Shown one piece after another: positions 33,862 to 42,574 of a stretch of 42,574 bases of DNA. The notes below the pieces were generated by a model, which saw only the letters and a program-made list of their open reading frames with translations, was not told where the DNA came from and searched no databases. Position 1 is the stretch's first letter, and every line of letters begins with the position of its first letter. This DNA comes from Gammaproteobacteria bacterium (GTDB taxonomy: Bacteria; Pseudomonadota; Gammaproteobacteria; Enterobacterales; Psychrobiaceae): the NCBI GenBank assembly GCA_013214945.1, contig JABSRT010000032.1:1-42574 (forward strand), read 5' to 3'. A program made the position numbers and the translations under genes.

Positions 33862-34734
33862 TCAATCAAGCGCAAGCTGTTGCGCTAAAAAGTCGACCAA
33901 CAATCGTATTTTAGGAGATAGGTGACGATTGTAGGGGTAAACAGCCCAAATGCCTTCTTCTGGCTCTCGGGAATTATCGAGCACAGTCACTAGATCGCCG
34001 CGCTTGATGTGCGCGTCAACATAGTAGTGAGGCAATTGAACCAAGCCGATACCTTTTATTGCCGCATCGACTAAACCATGCCCACTGTTGTAACGAACAT
34101 TACCACTGACCCGAATGTTCTTGTCACGGCCAGCCTCTTTAAAACGCCAATAATCATGAGTTCCCAACAGACAGTTATGCTGGCTTAGCTCTGACAGTGC
34201 ATGCGGAATACCATGTTTAGCTAAATAAGCAGGAGAAGCACAGACATAATTGGTGCGGTGGCTTAAGTTTTTAGCCATTAAGGTCGAATCACTGAGCTTG
34301 CCAATCCGAATGGCTAAGTCGAAACCCTCTTCAACCAAGTCCACTTTTTGATTGCTCAAAGTAACAGATATTTCAACATCGACATATTGCAACAAAAAGT
34401 CGTTTATCAACGGCAGAATTTGCTGTTCACCATAAGTGACAGGCGCCGACAATTTAATTTTGCCGTGTGGTTTAGCCTGCAGGTTAGTGATGGCGCGTTC
34501 GGCCTCTTCGAGGCCGTCGAGTACCCCGCGACAGTGTTGATAGAATATTCGTCCTTCTTCGGTCACTGAGACCTTGCGGGTGGTCCGGTAAAACAGCTTG
34601 ATACTTAAGCGGTTTTCAAGTGCGCTGATTTGACGACTGACTTGTGCGGTTGATATTTCCAGTCGTTTGGCCGCTTTGGTGAAGCTTTCGGTTTCAGCGA
34701 CATGGACAAATTCGTTAATGCCTTCCCATTTCAT
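33862..34734 (-). CDS. LysR-family regulator of the formaldehyde locus
   Basis: 290 residues from the ATG at 34734 (MKWEGINEFVHVAETESFTK). It has the LysR winged helix (KRLEISTAQVSRQISALENRL) and an effector domain of normal length. It is divergent from adhC, with 134 bases between, the standard layout for a LysR regulator acting on the neighbouring operon, so it probably senses formaldehyde stress or a related thiol adduct. The upstream frame to 34755 would add only 7 residues. The ribosome site is weak for either start. Confidence 0.88.
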   Translation of the reverse strand: MKWEGINEFVHVAETESFTKAAKRLEISTAQVSRQISALENRLSIKLFYRTTRKVSVTEEGRIFYQHCRGVLDGLEEAERAITNLQAKPHGKIKLSAPVTYGEQQILPLINDFLLQYVDVEISVTLSNQKVDLVEEGFDLAIRIGKLSDSTLMAKNLSHRTNYVCASPAYLAKHGIPHALSELSQHNCLLGTHDYWRFKEAGRDKNIRVSGNVRYNSGHGLVDAAIKGIGLVQLPHYYVDAHIKRGDLVTVLDNSREPEEGIWAVYPYNRHLSPKIRLLVDFLAQQLALD

Positions 34735-34856
34735 TATTATTACTACACAGTACAAGTAAATTACGTAATAGCTAGATTATCATCATTGTAGAAACAAATA
34801 TAATACTAATATAAATTAAGTGCTATTGCTTAATTAATCAACACAACCTGTATTAA

Positions 34857-36029
<1,173 letters not shown>

Positions 36030-36129
36030 TTCGACTAAATCGAATTAGTCGATTAACCCGCCACTCAATTGTTGAAATTAAGTGGCCAAATCGGCTGTGG
36101 CATCAGGCGCAGCCGCTGAGGTATCTAAC

Positions 36130-36993
36130 ATGTCTCTTGAAAATCTTAACGTTAATAAAAGCTTTGGTGGCTGGCACAAGCAATATAGCCATTATTCTCA
36201 GACGTTAAATTGCCTAATGCGCTTTTCTATTTACCTGCCGCCGCAAGCATCGAGCGGGCAAACAGTCCCGGTACTGTATTGGTTGTCAGGGTTAACTTGC
36301 ACCGATGAAAACTTCATGCAAAAAGCTGGTGCTCACCGCATTGCAGCCGAGTTAGGCATTGCTATTGTCACACCAGACACCAGTCCCCGAGGTGAAATGG
36401 TCGCCGATGATCAAAGCTATGATTTAGGCCAAGGTGCAGGGTTTTATATCAACGCGACTCAGGCCCCGTGGCACCGTCATTACCAAATGTATGATTATGT
36501 AGTCAATGAATTGCCCGCGCTAATAGCCGAAACCTTCCCCGTTAACAGTGAATGTTCAATTGCTGGTCACTCAATGGGTGGTCATGGCGCGTTAACTATT
36601 GGTTTAAAAAATCCGCAGCGTTATCGTTCTATTTCTGCCTTTAGTCCCATTTGCAATCCGATTAAGGTGCCATGGGGTAAAAAAGCATTTGGCGCTTATC
36701 TTGGCCAAGATACAATAGATTGGCGCCAGCATGATGCCAGCGAGTTAATGAAACAGGCCAAAGATTTTATCCCAACCTTAGTTGACCAAGGCCAGTCTGA
36801 TCAGTTCTTAGCCGAGCAGTTGTCACCAGACTCGCTAGCAGCGGCAGCTGAAACTAGCGGTTACCCGTTAGAGCTGCGCTATCAGCAAGGTTATGATCAC
36901 AGCTATTACTTTATTGCGGCGTTTATTGAAGACCATCTGCGGTTTCATGCCAGCCATTTGCAGGCGCCAAATTTAAAATCCGGGTTTAATTAA
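36130..36993 (+). CDS. fghA: S-formylglutathione hydrolase
   Basis: 287 residues, alpha/beta hydrolase of the esterase D group. The nucleophile Ser is in [11 protein letters not shown], the His in GYDHSYYF and the Asp between them near [27 protein letters not shown] is the family signature. It releases formate and glutathione from S-formylglutathione, completing formaldehyde detoxification begun by the gene before it. The ATG at 36130 with GAGG 8 bases before it is preferred; an in-frame GTG at 36082 would add 16 residues. Confidence 0.94.
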   Translation: MSLENLNVNKSFGGWHKQYSHYSQTLNCLMRFSIYLPPQASSGQTVPVLYWLSGLTCTDENFMQKAGAHRIAAELGIAIVTPDTSPRGEMVADDQSYDLGQGAGFYINATQAPWHRHYQMYDYVVNELPALIAETFPVNSECSIAGHSMGGHGALTIGLKNPQRYRSISAFSPICNPIKVPWGKKAFGAYLGQDTIDWRQHDASELMKQAKDFIPTLVDQGQSDQFLAEQLSPDSLAAAAETSGYPLELRYQQGYDHSYYFIAAFIEDHLRFHASHLQAPNLKSGFN

Positions 36994-37038
36994 TGTGATT
37001 AACCCAGAATAACGACTCGTTATTAAATGCTTAACAAC

Positions 37039-37077
37039 AAAAAAGCCAACCACGCTATTAACGTGGTTGGCTTTTTT
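37039..37077. terminator. Bidirectional terminator between fghA and putP
   Basis: Perfect stem AAAAAAGCCAACCACG / CGTGGTTGGCTTTTTT with a CTATTAA loop, T-runs on both strands, between convergent genes. Confidence 0.95.
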
Positions 37078-37132
37078 CAGCGCTAAATTAACGATTGTTA
37101 ACCTAACATAATGTAGCTTAACTTAACTTGGA

Positions 37133-38626
37133 CTAGTCTTGCGCTAGAGTCTTTTCAACACGCTTGAACAAATCATTAATTTTAGCTGATGGTGCCTCAG
37201 TTAACAGGCTAACCACAACAATCGAAATGCTCGCAAAGATGAAACCAGGTACGATTTCAAAGATATCGAAAATGCCACCAGTAAGTTGTTTCCAAACCAC
37301 AACAGTCACGCCACCAACGATAATACCTGCTAAGGCACCGTTACGGTTCATGCGTTTCCAGTACAGCGCTAAGATCAATGCTGGACCAAATGCAGCACCA
37401 AAACCAGCCCATGCATAAGATACTAAACCAAGTACCGAACTTTCTGGGTTAAAAGCTAAGATAAGCGCAACAATTGCTAATATAACAACACCAATACGAC
37501 CAACCATTACAATTTCAGCCGGTTTAGCGTCTGGACGGATTAGTTGCTTGTAGAAATCTTCTGCCAATGCAGATGAAGACACAAGTAACTGTGAATCAGC
37601 GGTACTCATCACTGCCGCTAAAATAGCCGCTAATAAAATACCTGCAACCACTGGGTGGAACATCGCATTAACCAATAACATGAAAATAGTTTCGCTGTCA
37701 GCTAACTGACCGCCAAGATTGTTATCAACATAAACAATGCCAACTAGACCAACTAATAATGCACCAGCCATTGAGATAGTTGTCCAAGTCACCGCAATGC
37801 GACGAGCAGTGGTTAGGTCTTTGTTTGAACGAGATGCGTTAAAACGAGCCAAGATGTGTGGCTGACCAAAGTAACCTAGTCCCCAAGCAACCAATGAAAT
37901 AGTCGCAATAGCAGTAATCGGCTCACCAGAAGCGCTGGTAAACATATCAAGTAGCTCTGGGTTTTTCGCTGCAATGGTATTAGACAACTCACCAAAGGTA
38001 CCGTCCATCGCAACTAAAGGCACTGCAACTAACGCCGCCGCCATCAATAAACCTTGAACCAAGTCAGTCCAAGACACGGCTAAGAAGCCACCGAACAAGG
38101 TGTAAGATACGACACAGACAGTACCGATAATCACCGCAATTTCATAATCTAGCCCGAACACAGTTTCAAATAATTTACCACCAGCCACTAGGCCAGAACT
38201 GGTATAAAACAAGAAGAATAGCAAGATGAAGAATGCTGAAATTGTTTGCAGTAATTTAGACTTATCATCGAAACGACGGGCAAAAAACTCAGGTAGAGTC
38301 AGCGCGTTGTCCGCTTCTATGCTGAACGTTCTCAAACGTTTGGCACAAATGATCCAGTTAGCCCAAGTACCAACTAATAAACCACCAGCAAGCCACAACG
38401 AAGTAGCACCTGATGTAAAAGCAAAACCAGGCAGACCAAGTAATAACCAACCACTCATGTCTGATGCACCTGCTGAAATAGCAGTAGGCCAAGGCCCTAG
38501 CGTACGACCACCAAGGAAATAGTCAGTAGAATCAACTGTGCGCTTGTAGGCATAATAGCCAATCCCCATCATCAAGACTAAGTAAGCCATAAAGGTAGCG
38601 GTAATCGCTAGATTGTTTTCTATCAT
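37133..38626 (-). CDS. putP: Sodium/proline symporter PutP
   Basis: 497 residues with 12-13 membrane segments, in the solute:sodium symporter family. Its sequence runs with PutP: YYAYKRTVDSTDYFLGGRTL, the sodium-site region SAGASDMSGWLLLGLPG, SLVAWGLGYFGQPHILARF, and AVMSTADSQLLVSSSALAEDF. It imports proline with sodium for use as carbon and nitrogen source or osmoprotectant. No putA gene is in the window. The ATG at 38626 has only a weak ribosome site. Confidence 0.95.
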   Translation of the reverse strand: MIENNLAITATFMAYLVLMMGIGYYAYKRTVDSTDYFLGGRTLGPWPTAISAGASDMSGWLLLGLPGFAFTSGATSLWLAGGLLVGTWANWIICAKRLRTFSIEADNALTLPEFFARRFDDKSKLLQTISAFFILLFFLFYTSSGLVAGGKLFETVFGLDYEIAVIIGTVCVVSYTLFGGFLAVSWTDLVQGLLMAAALVAVPLVAMDGTFGELSNTIAAKNPELLDMFTSASGEPITAIATISLVAWGLGYFGQPHILARFNASRSNKDLTTARRIAVTWTTISMAGALLVGLVGIVYVDNNLGGQLADSETIFMLLVNAMFHPVVAGILLAAILAAVMSTADSQLLVSSSALAEDFYKQLIRPDAKPAEIVMVGRIGVVILAIVALILAFNPESSVLGLVSYAWAGFGAAFGPALILALYWKRMNRNGALAGIIVGGVTVVVWKQLTGGIFDIFEIVPGFIFASISIVVVSLLTEAPSAKINDLFKRVEKTLAQD

Positions 38627-39136
38627 ATTATAATTCTCATTTAATTCGTCTTTCCCTTTGCTTACGCAATAATAAGGCCATAACCGCTCCTGCAGGCCAT
38701 TCCAATCGTTATTTGTAAAGTAATCCTTATAACGAGATACGTAAAATCCATGCTTTCACATAACAACTGTAACCAGTATGTTAATTTATTTAATTGGATA
38801 TCACGTCATTTTTGCCACCAGCAAGCTTATCGACCTTACCTCAGAATGTGCTGGTTAATTACGAATTAAAACAGATGAATGTTTGGCATAAGCAGCCTTA
38901 AACAGAATTTTGTACTGAACGATTGATTCTCAAACACAACAAGCTGATGACAATTTTACGGCGAGGCTGAGTTTTGTAACGCAGTTGTTATCAGGATTGG
39001 GAGAGTGATGGTTTATTTTCGTGAGCAATGAAATCGCTAAATCAAGCTCACGTCAGGATCAATGTAAGCGGGAATAATTGCGATGAGTATAAATTATTAC
39101 TTGGTAAGATTATCAGCTGTCTGGGTAATCACCTGT
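38627..39136. other. Intergenic region upstream of putP
   Basis: 510 bases, AT-rich, with short unremarkable repeats. I see no gene, RNA or terminator. It should carry the putP promoter and the end of the acetyltransferase transcript. Confidence 0.35.
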
Positions 39137-39640
39137 CTAGCTACTCAAGTGTTTTAGCATCCAAACATTACAACCACTATGAACAGTACCAGCGAGTGGC
39201 TGAGTAAGATGGTTAAAACCCAGCTTGTTATATAGCGCAATCGCAGTGGTCATATTAGAGCAGGTGTCGAGATAACATTGGGTAAAATCATTCTGCTTGG
39301 CAAAGTGCAAGCATTGCTCTGTTAGCGCTTGGCCAATACCGTTACCACGGCTTTGCGGCAGTAAAAATAATTTGCGTAACTCACAAACCTCATTGCTTGT
39401 CTCAAACGGTGCAATGCCACAACCACCGACAACTTGGTCATCAATTAAGGCAACAAGGTATAAGCTTTTGGCACTGGCTTGGTAGAATTTACTCATTTGA
39501 CGAACCTCTTCGTCAGACGGACCAAACCCCTCACCTATTGCGCCAAACTCGGCACCTGTTTTAGTGATAACGTCACTAATAGCCTGATCGTGTTTTTCTT
39601 GAATTGCAACCAATTGAAAGTTAGAGATAAGCGACTCCAT
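39137..39640 (-). CDS. GNAT-family acetyltransferase
   Basis: 167 residues from the ATG at 39640 (MESLISNFQL). The GNAT fold shows the acetyl-CoA loop LRKLFLLPQSRGNGIGQALT (landmark SRGNGIG) and closing segment ALYNKLGF. A frame start at 39679 would add 13 residues with no homologue expected. Such enzymes acetylate small molecules or protein N-termini; the substrate is not shown. It stands alone. Confidence 0.85.
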   Translation of the reverse strand: MESLISNFQLVAIQEKHDQAISDVITKTGAEFGAIGEGFGPSDEEVRQMSKFYQASAKSLYLVALIDDQVVGGCGIAPFETSNEVCELRKLFLLPQSRGNGIGQALTEQCLHFAKQNDFTQCYLDTCSNMTTAIALYNKLGFNHLTQPLAGTVHSGCNVWMLKHLSS

Positions 39641-40070
39641 GCAAAGATGTAAGCTAAAGAATGTGGGAATATTGAACACACTATAGGCTATGCATTGAAA
39701 GTAAAGTGTTATTGTTCGTTAGGACTTGCTTGAGCAATTTTTATCGGCCTTTTCGGCGCGTTGTAAATCAGTCGCTACAGTGCTTTGATCCATTACCATT
39801 GTAGCCAATGCTCGCTGTCATTAAGCGCGTAAACTTACATAAAAAGAGGCTATGTTGTAGTTAGGTGTTGGTGTCGTATTTCGGCTCAAGTAATCTCAGA
39901 GGCAATCATCGGCCAACTTAAGACACTTTGCTTTAAATTTCTAGCTCACTAACGCGCAAAAGCGCCTTTGGACTAACTTCAATGAGCAGTGCTATTAATT
40001 TAGTTCGCAGTATCTTTTCTTAGACATACCAGCTTGTCAAATCGATGTAGCCTACAGTTATAATGCGTGG
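39641..40070. other. Intergenic region with left repeat of the toxin-antitoxin pair
   Basis: 430 bases without a gene. A 24-mer, CTCACTAACGCGCAAAAGCG plus CCTT (39945-39968), recurs with 21 of 24 matches at 40762-40785 beyond the toxin-antitoxin genes. A GTTAGGT heptamer near 39861 fits the integron half-site pattern GTTRRRY but has no partner I can see. Confidence 0.5.
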
Positions 40071-40340
40071 TTAAAACAGGTCGCTATGACTTCCGATACG
40101 AGCGAGTTGTAAGATAGATTGCTTAATCTTATAGATGAGTACTAAATCGGGTTTAACGTGACAATATCTAAAGCCTAACCAATTTCCGGAAAGAGGGTGA
40201 TCAACATATTTTTCAGCTAACGATTCACGTTTTTGTAACGTAGAAATGACATGGCCAACTTTAATAATTTCAGGGATAGACATTTTTGTGATTTTCTTGA
40301 AATCTTTTTTAAACTGAGTTGAATACTCAAGGCTATACAT
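40071..40340 (-). CDS. yafQ: YafQ-type mRNA interferase toxin
   Basis: 89 residues of the RelE/YafQ fold. Residues used by E. coli YafQ for ribosome-dependent mRNA cleavage are kept with a two-residue shift: His48 (VDHPL), His61 and Asp65 (CHVKPD), His85 and Phe89 (RIGSHSDLF). The ATG at 40340 overlaps the antitoxin stop by 8 bases, the normal layout of this pair. A longer frame upstream lies inside the antitoxin gene and is not real. It would block translation when the antitoxin is degraded. Confidence 0.93.
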   Translation of the reverse strand: MYSLEYSTQFKKDFKKITKMSIPEIIKVGHVISTLQKRESLAEKYVDHPLSGNWLGFRYCHVKPDLVLIYKIKQSILQLARIGSHSDLF

Positions 40341-40611
40341 CAATAATCTTTCCGTCAGTAAGATCTCCGAATAACTGGTTAATGTCAGATGCTTTATTCC
40401 CTTGGCCACTTTCGAGTTCTTGCATCGCCGCGATTGTCATTGCGTTTGGTTGTTTACCTTTTAACTCAAAAGGAATGCCTCCGTAATTAATAACCGCTTT
40501 TGCAAATAACTTGATTGCTTGTGAAGGGCTTAACCCTATTTCATCACAAACATGAGTAAAAGCTACTTTTGTATTGTGATCAATTCGTGCTGTCAACATT
40601 TCAGTTTTCAT
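40333..40611 (-). CDS. dinJ: DinJ/RelB-type antitoxin
   Basis: 92 residues from the ATG at 40611 (MKTEMLTARID), with AAAGGAG 5 bases upstream. The N-terminus is a ribbon-helix-helix DNA-binding domain (KTEMLTARIDHNTKVAFTHV, GLSPSQAIKLFAKAV) and the C-terminus would wrap the toxin. It normally represses its own operon with the toxin as co-repressor. A promoter lies just upstream. Confidence 0.92.
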   Translation of the reverse strand: MKTEMLTARIDHNTKVAFTHVCDEIGLSPSQAIKLFAKAVINYGGIPFELKGKQPNAMTIAAMQELESGQGNKASDINQLFGDLTDGKIIDV

Positions 40612-40652
40612 TCCAACTCCTTTGTGTGTCAAATGCTATACAATGTCTATCA

Positions 40653-40681
40653 ATTATCGATGAATATATATAACAAGTCAA
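40653..40681 (-). promoter_or_regulatory. Sigma-70 promoter of dinJ-yafQ
   Basis: On the minus strand TTGACT (40681-40676), 17 bases, GATAAT (40658-40653). Transcription would begin about 35 bases before the antitoxin ATG. Confidence 0.7.
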
Positions 40682-41187
40682 CATAGTAGCTAATGGCTTT
40701 GGTTCTATCACTTGGCGGCTCACCGATAGCGCCAAGCTCTGGCGTTACATTTAAAAATTAACTCACTATCGCGCAGAAGCGACTTGCATAAAGCTTGAGT
40801 GATTGTGTCGCAATGTTCAATTTACCATGATGTTTTCTAATATGTTCAGTGTCGTTTTTGTTGGTTGTGCTTATAGCCAAGACTTGAATATTTATTTCGT
40901 CGCGCGTTTATTAGCGTAATAACTTCACCTCTACACACGGTATTGCACAGTTTATTTTTTCGTGTTGCACACTTTGTCATAATGTTATTCTCAAGCGGCT
41001 AATATTAATCAGTTACTGTTTACCACGTCTTCGAAAGTGTGCAAATGGTTTTGAGATAACGAGCATGCTCACTTTCTTTTTTAAAAATACTTGTAATCTC
41101 ACTACTAACGTATTAATTTAATTGCATTAATTACTGTGGTTGCTGGCTTTTCTAAAGCTAGATAACGAGCATGCCGTATATACAAAT
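40682..41187. other. Accessory intergenic region with several repeats
   Basis: No gene. It holds the right copy of the toxin-antitoxin flank repeat (40762-40785), an 11-bp inverted repeat TTGCACACTTT (40965-40975) / AAAGTGTGCAA (41034-41044) 58 bases apart, and two copies of AGATAACGAGCATGC (41054-41068 and 41160-41174). Confidence 0.6.
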
Positions 41188-41194
41188 GTTAGGC
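41188..41194 (+). repeat. Integron-type R' half-site GTTAGGC
   Basis: Matches the attC simple-site consensus GTTRRRY, 25 bases before the start codon of the flavin monooxygenase. A matching R'' half-site upstream is not evident. Confidence 0.45.
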
Positions 41195-41218
41195 GCTTAG
41201 TCAGGACAAGGAGTCATT

Positions 41219-42385
41219 TTGAACATTAGTATTTTAGGTGGTGGTGTTGGAGGGTTAAGTGCTGCTATTGCATTAAAGCAAGAAGGTTTTGATGTATCTA
41301 TTTATGAACGTCATAGCGGCCCCTCAGAAATAGGAGCAGGCATTGTATGCTGGCCTAATGCATCTTTCATACTTGAACAACTTGGTGTTTTAGACAAAAT
41401 ATCAAACGTTTCAGGGTCAATAAATTATATGAATCGTTTCACAAATACAGGTGAACCTATAGGTTCACTTGATATCAATGAGTTGAATCGATTAATGAAG
41501 TACCCTAGTTATTCCATTATTCGTAAAGATCTAATGAAGATTTTGATTCAACGTACCGTTGAGTTAAATATCAATATTCATTACGATCACGAGGTTATTA
41601 AAATCTCAAATGAAAATACAAAGACTGTAATTCAATTTAGTAATAGTAAAGTAATCCAACCTGATATTATCATTGGTGCTGATGGTCGTATGAGATCTTT
41701 AGCTAGAAAATACGTAAACGGTAGTAATTCGCCAATATATCAAGGTTTTATTAATTGGGTTGGTGTTATTGAAGATGAATCTATTAATTTCTCTGAACTC
41801 TCAGTCTCTGATTATTGGGGAGTCGGTGAGCGCTTTGGCATTGTGCCAGTATCGCAAACAAAAGCGTACTGGGCGGGTGGTGCTACTTCCAAGAATATCG
41901 CAGAACTTGAACCTGTTAAATACAAGAGTGAACTCAACTCAATATTTAGTGGTTGGCCAGACATTATCACCAAAGTCATAAATGGAACTCCCCAATCCCG
42001 TATTAATAAAATTTATGTACATGACCACGATCCAATTAACTTATGGCATAAGAATAATCTTATTTTATTAGGGGATTCTGCCCATTCACCTTTACCTACA
42101 TCTGGTCAAGGAGCATGCCAGGCTCTAGAGGATGCATGGCATTTAACAAATTGCTTAAAAGAAAGTCCTAATGAATTAAGTAAGGCTTTTAAGCTCTTTA
42201 CTGAGCTACGAAAATCTAAAACAGCAGGAATAACATTTGGTGGTCGTCAGCTAGCCTCATCTATTTTCAATATCAATGAAGAGTTTTGTAAACAAAGGAA
42301 TATTACGAGCAAAAATACAAATTACCAAAATGCAGTTGTGGGTATGGCTAACGGGTGGTCTAGTGGGTTGCCAATCAGCGCCTAA
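41219..42385 (+). CDS. FAD-dependent monooxygenase, integron-cassette-like
   Basis: 388 residues of the UbiH/PheA-type aromatic hydroxylase family. FAD is bound by GGGVGGLSAA at the N-terminus, GADGRMRS in the middle and GDSAHSPLPTSGQGA near residue 285. Such enzymes add oxygen to aromatic or polyketide-like compounds with NAD(P)H. The start is TTG at 41219 with AAGGAG 5 bases before it. The gene is visibly richer in A and T than its neighbours (many ATT, AAT and AAA codons), which suggests transfer. Its stop codon lies inside GCCTAAC, an integron R'' half-site, and GTTAGGC stands before the gene, the layout of a gene cassette. Substrate unknown. Confidence 0.85.
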   Translation: MNISILGGGVGGLSAAIALKQEGFDVSIYERHSGPSEIGAGIVCWPNASFILEQLGVLDKISNVSGSINYMNRFTNTGEPIGSLDINELNRLMKYPSYSIIRKDLMKILIQRTVELNINIHYDHEVIKISNENTKTVIQFSNSKVIQPDIIIGADGRMRSLARKYVNGSNSPIYQGFINWVGVIEDESINFSELSVSDYWGVGERFGIVPVSQTKAYWAGGATSKNIAELEPVKYKSELNSIFSGWPDIITKVINGTPQSRINKIYVHDHDPINLWHKNNLILLGDSAHSPLPTSGQGACQALEDAWHLTNCLKESPNELSKAFKLFTELRKSKTAGITFGGRQLASSIFNINEEFCKQRNITSKNTNYQNAVVGMANGWSSGLPISA

Positions 42386-42412
42386 CAAGTCATTTCAGCA
42401 GGACAAAATACT
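42380..42412 (+). repeat. attC-like 5' half overlapping the gene end
   Basis: GCCTAAC (42380-42386) fits the R'' consensus RYYYAAC and is followed by AAGTCATTTCAGCAGGAC, which resembles the left half of Vibrio and Shewanella attC sites. It is complementary to the GTTAGGC before the gene. The expected right half is missing within the next 180 bases. Confidence 0.5.
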
Positions 42413-42574
42413 AATATTAGACACCCACATAATTTGGACGGCTAAATGTCTTGAGTCAATTGGTTACGAACTGCTCTATTTGGTCTCTGCTATAGTATTT
42501 TTCTCGAACTGATTTTTTGTAAGGTAACCCATGCCCGATTTACTCACAATTGTCGAATTGCAGGCATGACAATG
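42413..42574. other. Window end, no intact gene
   Basis: After the attC-like half comes TTAGACACCCACATAATTT (about 42418-42436), which resembles the ends of REP/transposase-associated elements and may have cut the attC. An AAGG followed at 42532 by an ATG opens a frame of only 12 codons. Nothing else is recognised. Confidence 0.35.

Noticed and set aside
41054-41194. Complete attC site before the monooxygenase gene
   Set aside because: Only the R' heptamer is clear; no complementary R'' heptamer or symmetrical stem was found within 150 bases upstream.

Overview
The window looks like chromosomal DNA of a marine gammaproteobacterium of the order Alteromonadales, probably Shewanella or a near relative. 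The grounds are a Shewanella-type OleA, YbiT, a periplasmic M16 protease, a zinc-binding soluble chemoreceptor, a PutP symporter, a class III alcohol dehydrogenase pair and many regulators, in moderately AT-rich DNA with short intergenic spaces. All calls come from reading the sequence by eye; no database search was run. There is no rRNA, tRNA, CRISPR array or intact insertion sequence.

Layout. 1-4.4 kb: a TetR plus medium-chain dehydrogenase operon (cut by the window edge), a LysR regulator, a divergent AhpD-like/TetR pair with twin operators, and a homocysteine S-methyltransferase. 4.7-8 kb: ABC-F protein YbiT and an EAL-HDOD signalling protein. 8-11.8 kb: a two-gene operon of a short SbmA-type peptide transporter and a secreted M16 protease. 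12-13.8 kb: SOS-controlled umuDC. 14.3-15.9 kb: an orphan oleA and a small membrane protein. A decayed copy of the umuC 3' end lies at 16.39-16.48 kb. 16.7-18.7 kb: a RIO-type kinase and a soluble CZB chemoreceptor in tandem. 18.7-23.2 kb: a solitary tyrosine recombinase, a DEAD-box helicase and a membrane chemoreceptor, with four long perfect inverted repeats in this stretch. 23.4-24.9 kb: one unknown protein, then about 1.1 kb without an intact gene.

24.9-27.4 kb: a Crp-like regulator followed by nitroreductase, DMT permease and GNAT genes. 27.6-28 kb: a cold-shock protein with a long leader. 28.4-33.8 kb: an orphan histidine kinase, a Sel1-repeat protein, a GST plus DsbA-like pair, a MITE-like element, a YbjQ protein and a small exported protein. 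33.9-37 kb: a formaldehyde detoxification locus (LysR, adhC, fghA). 37.1-39.6 kb: putP and an acetyltransferase. 39.7-42.6 kb is accessory DNA: a DinJ/YafQ toxin-antitoxin pair bracketed by related repeats, then an AT-rich flavin monooxygenase gene framed by integron-type half-sites.

Points most worth following are the integron-cassette-like end of the window, the umuC tail duplication around an orphan oleA, the long palindromes beside the solitary recombinase and helicase, the RIO kinase/zinc chemoreceptor operon, the transporter/protease operon, and the AhpD homologue that lacks the first active-site cysteine.
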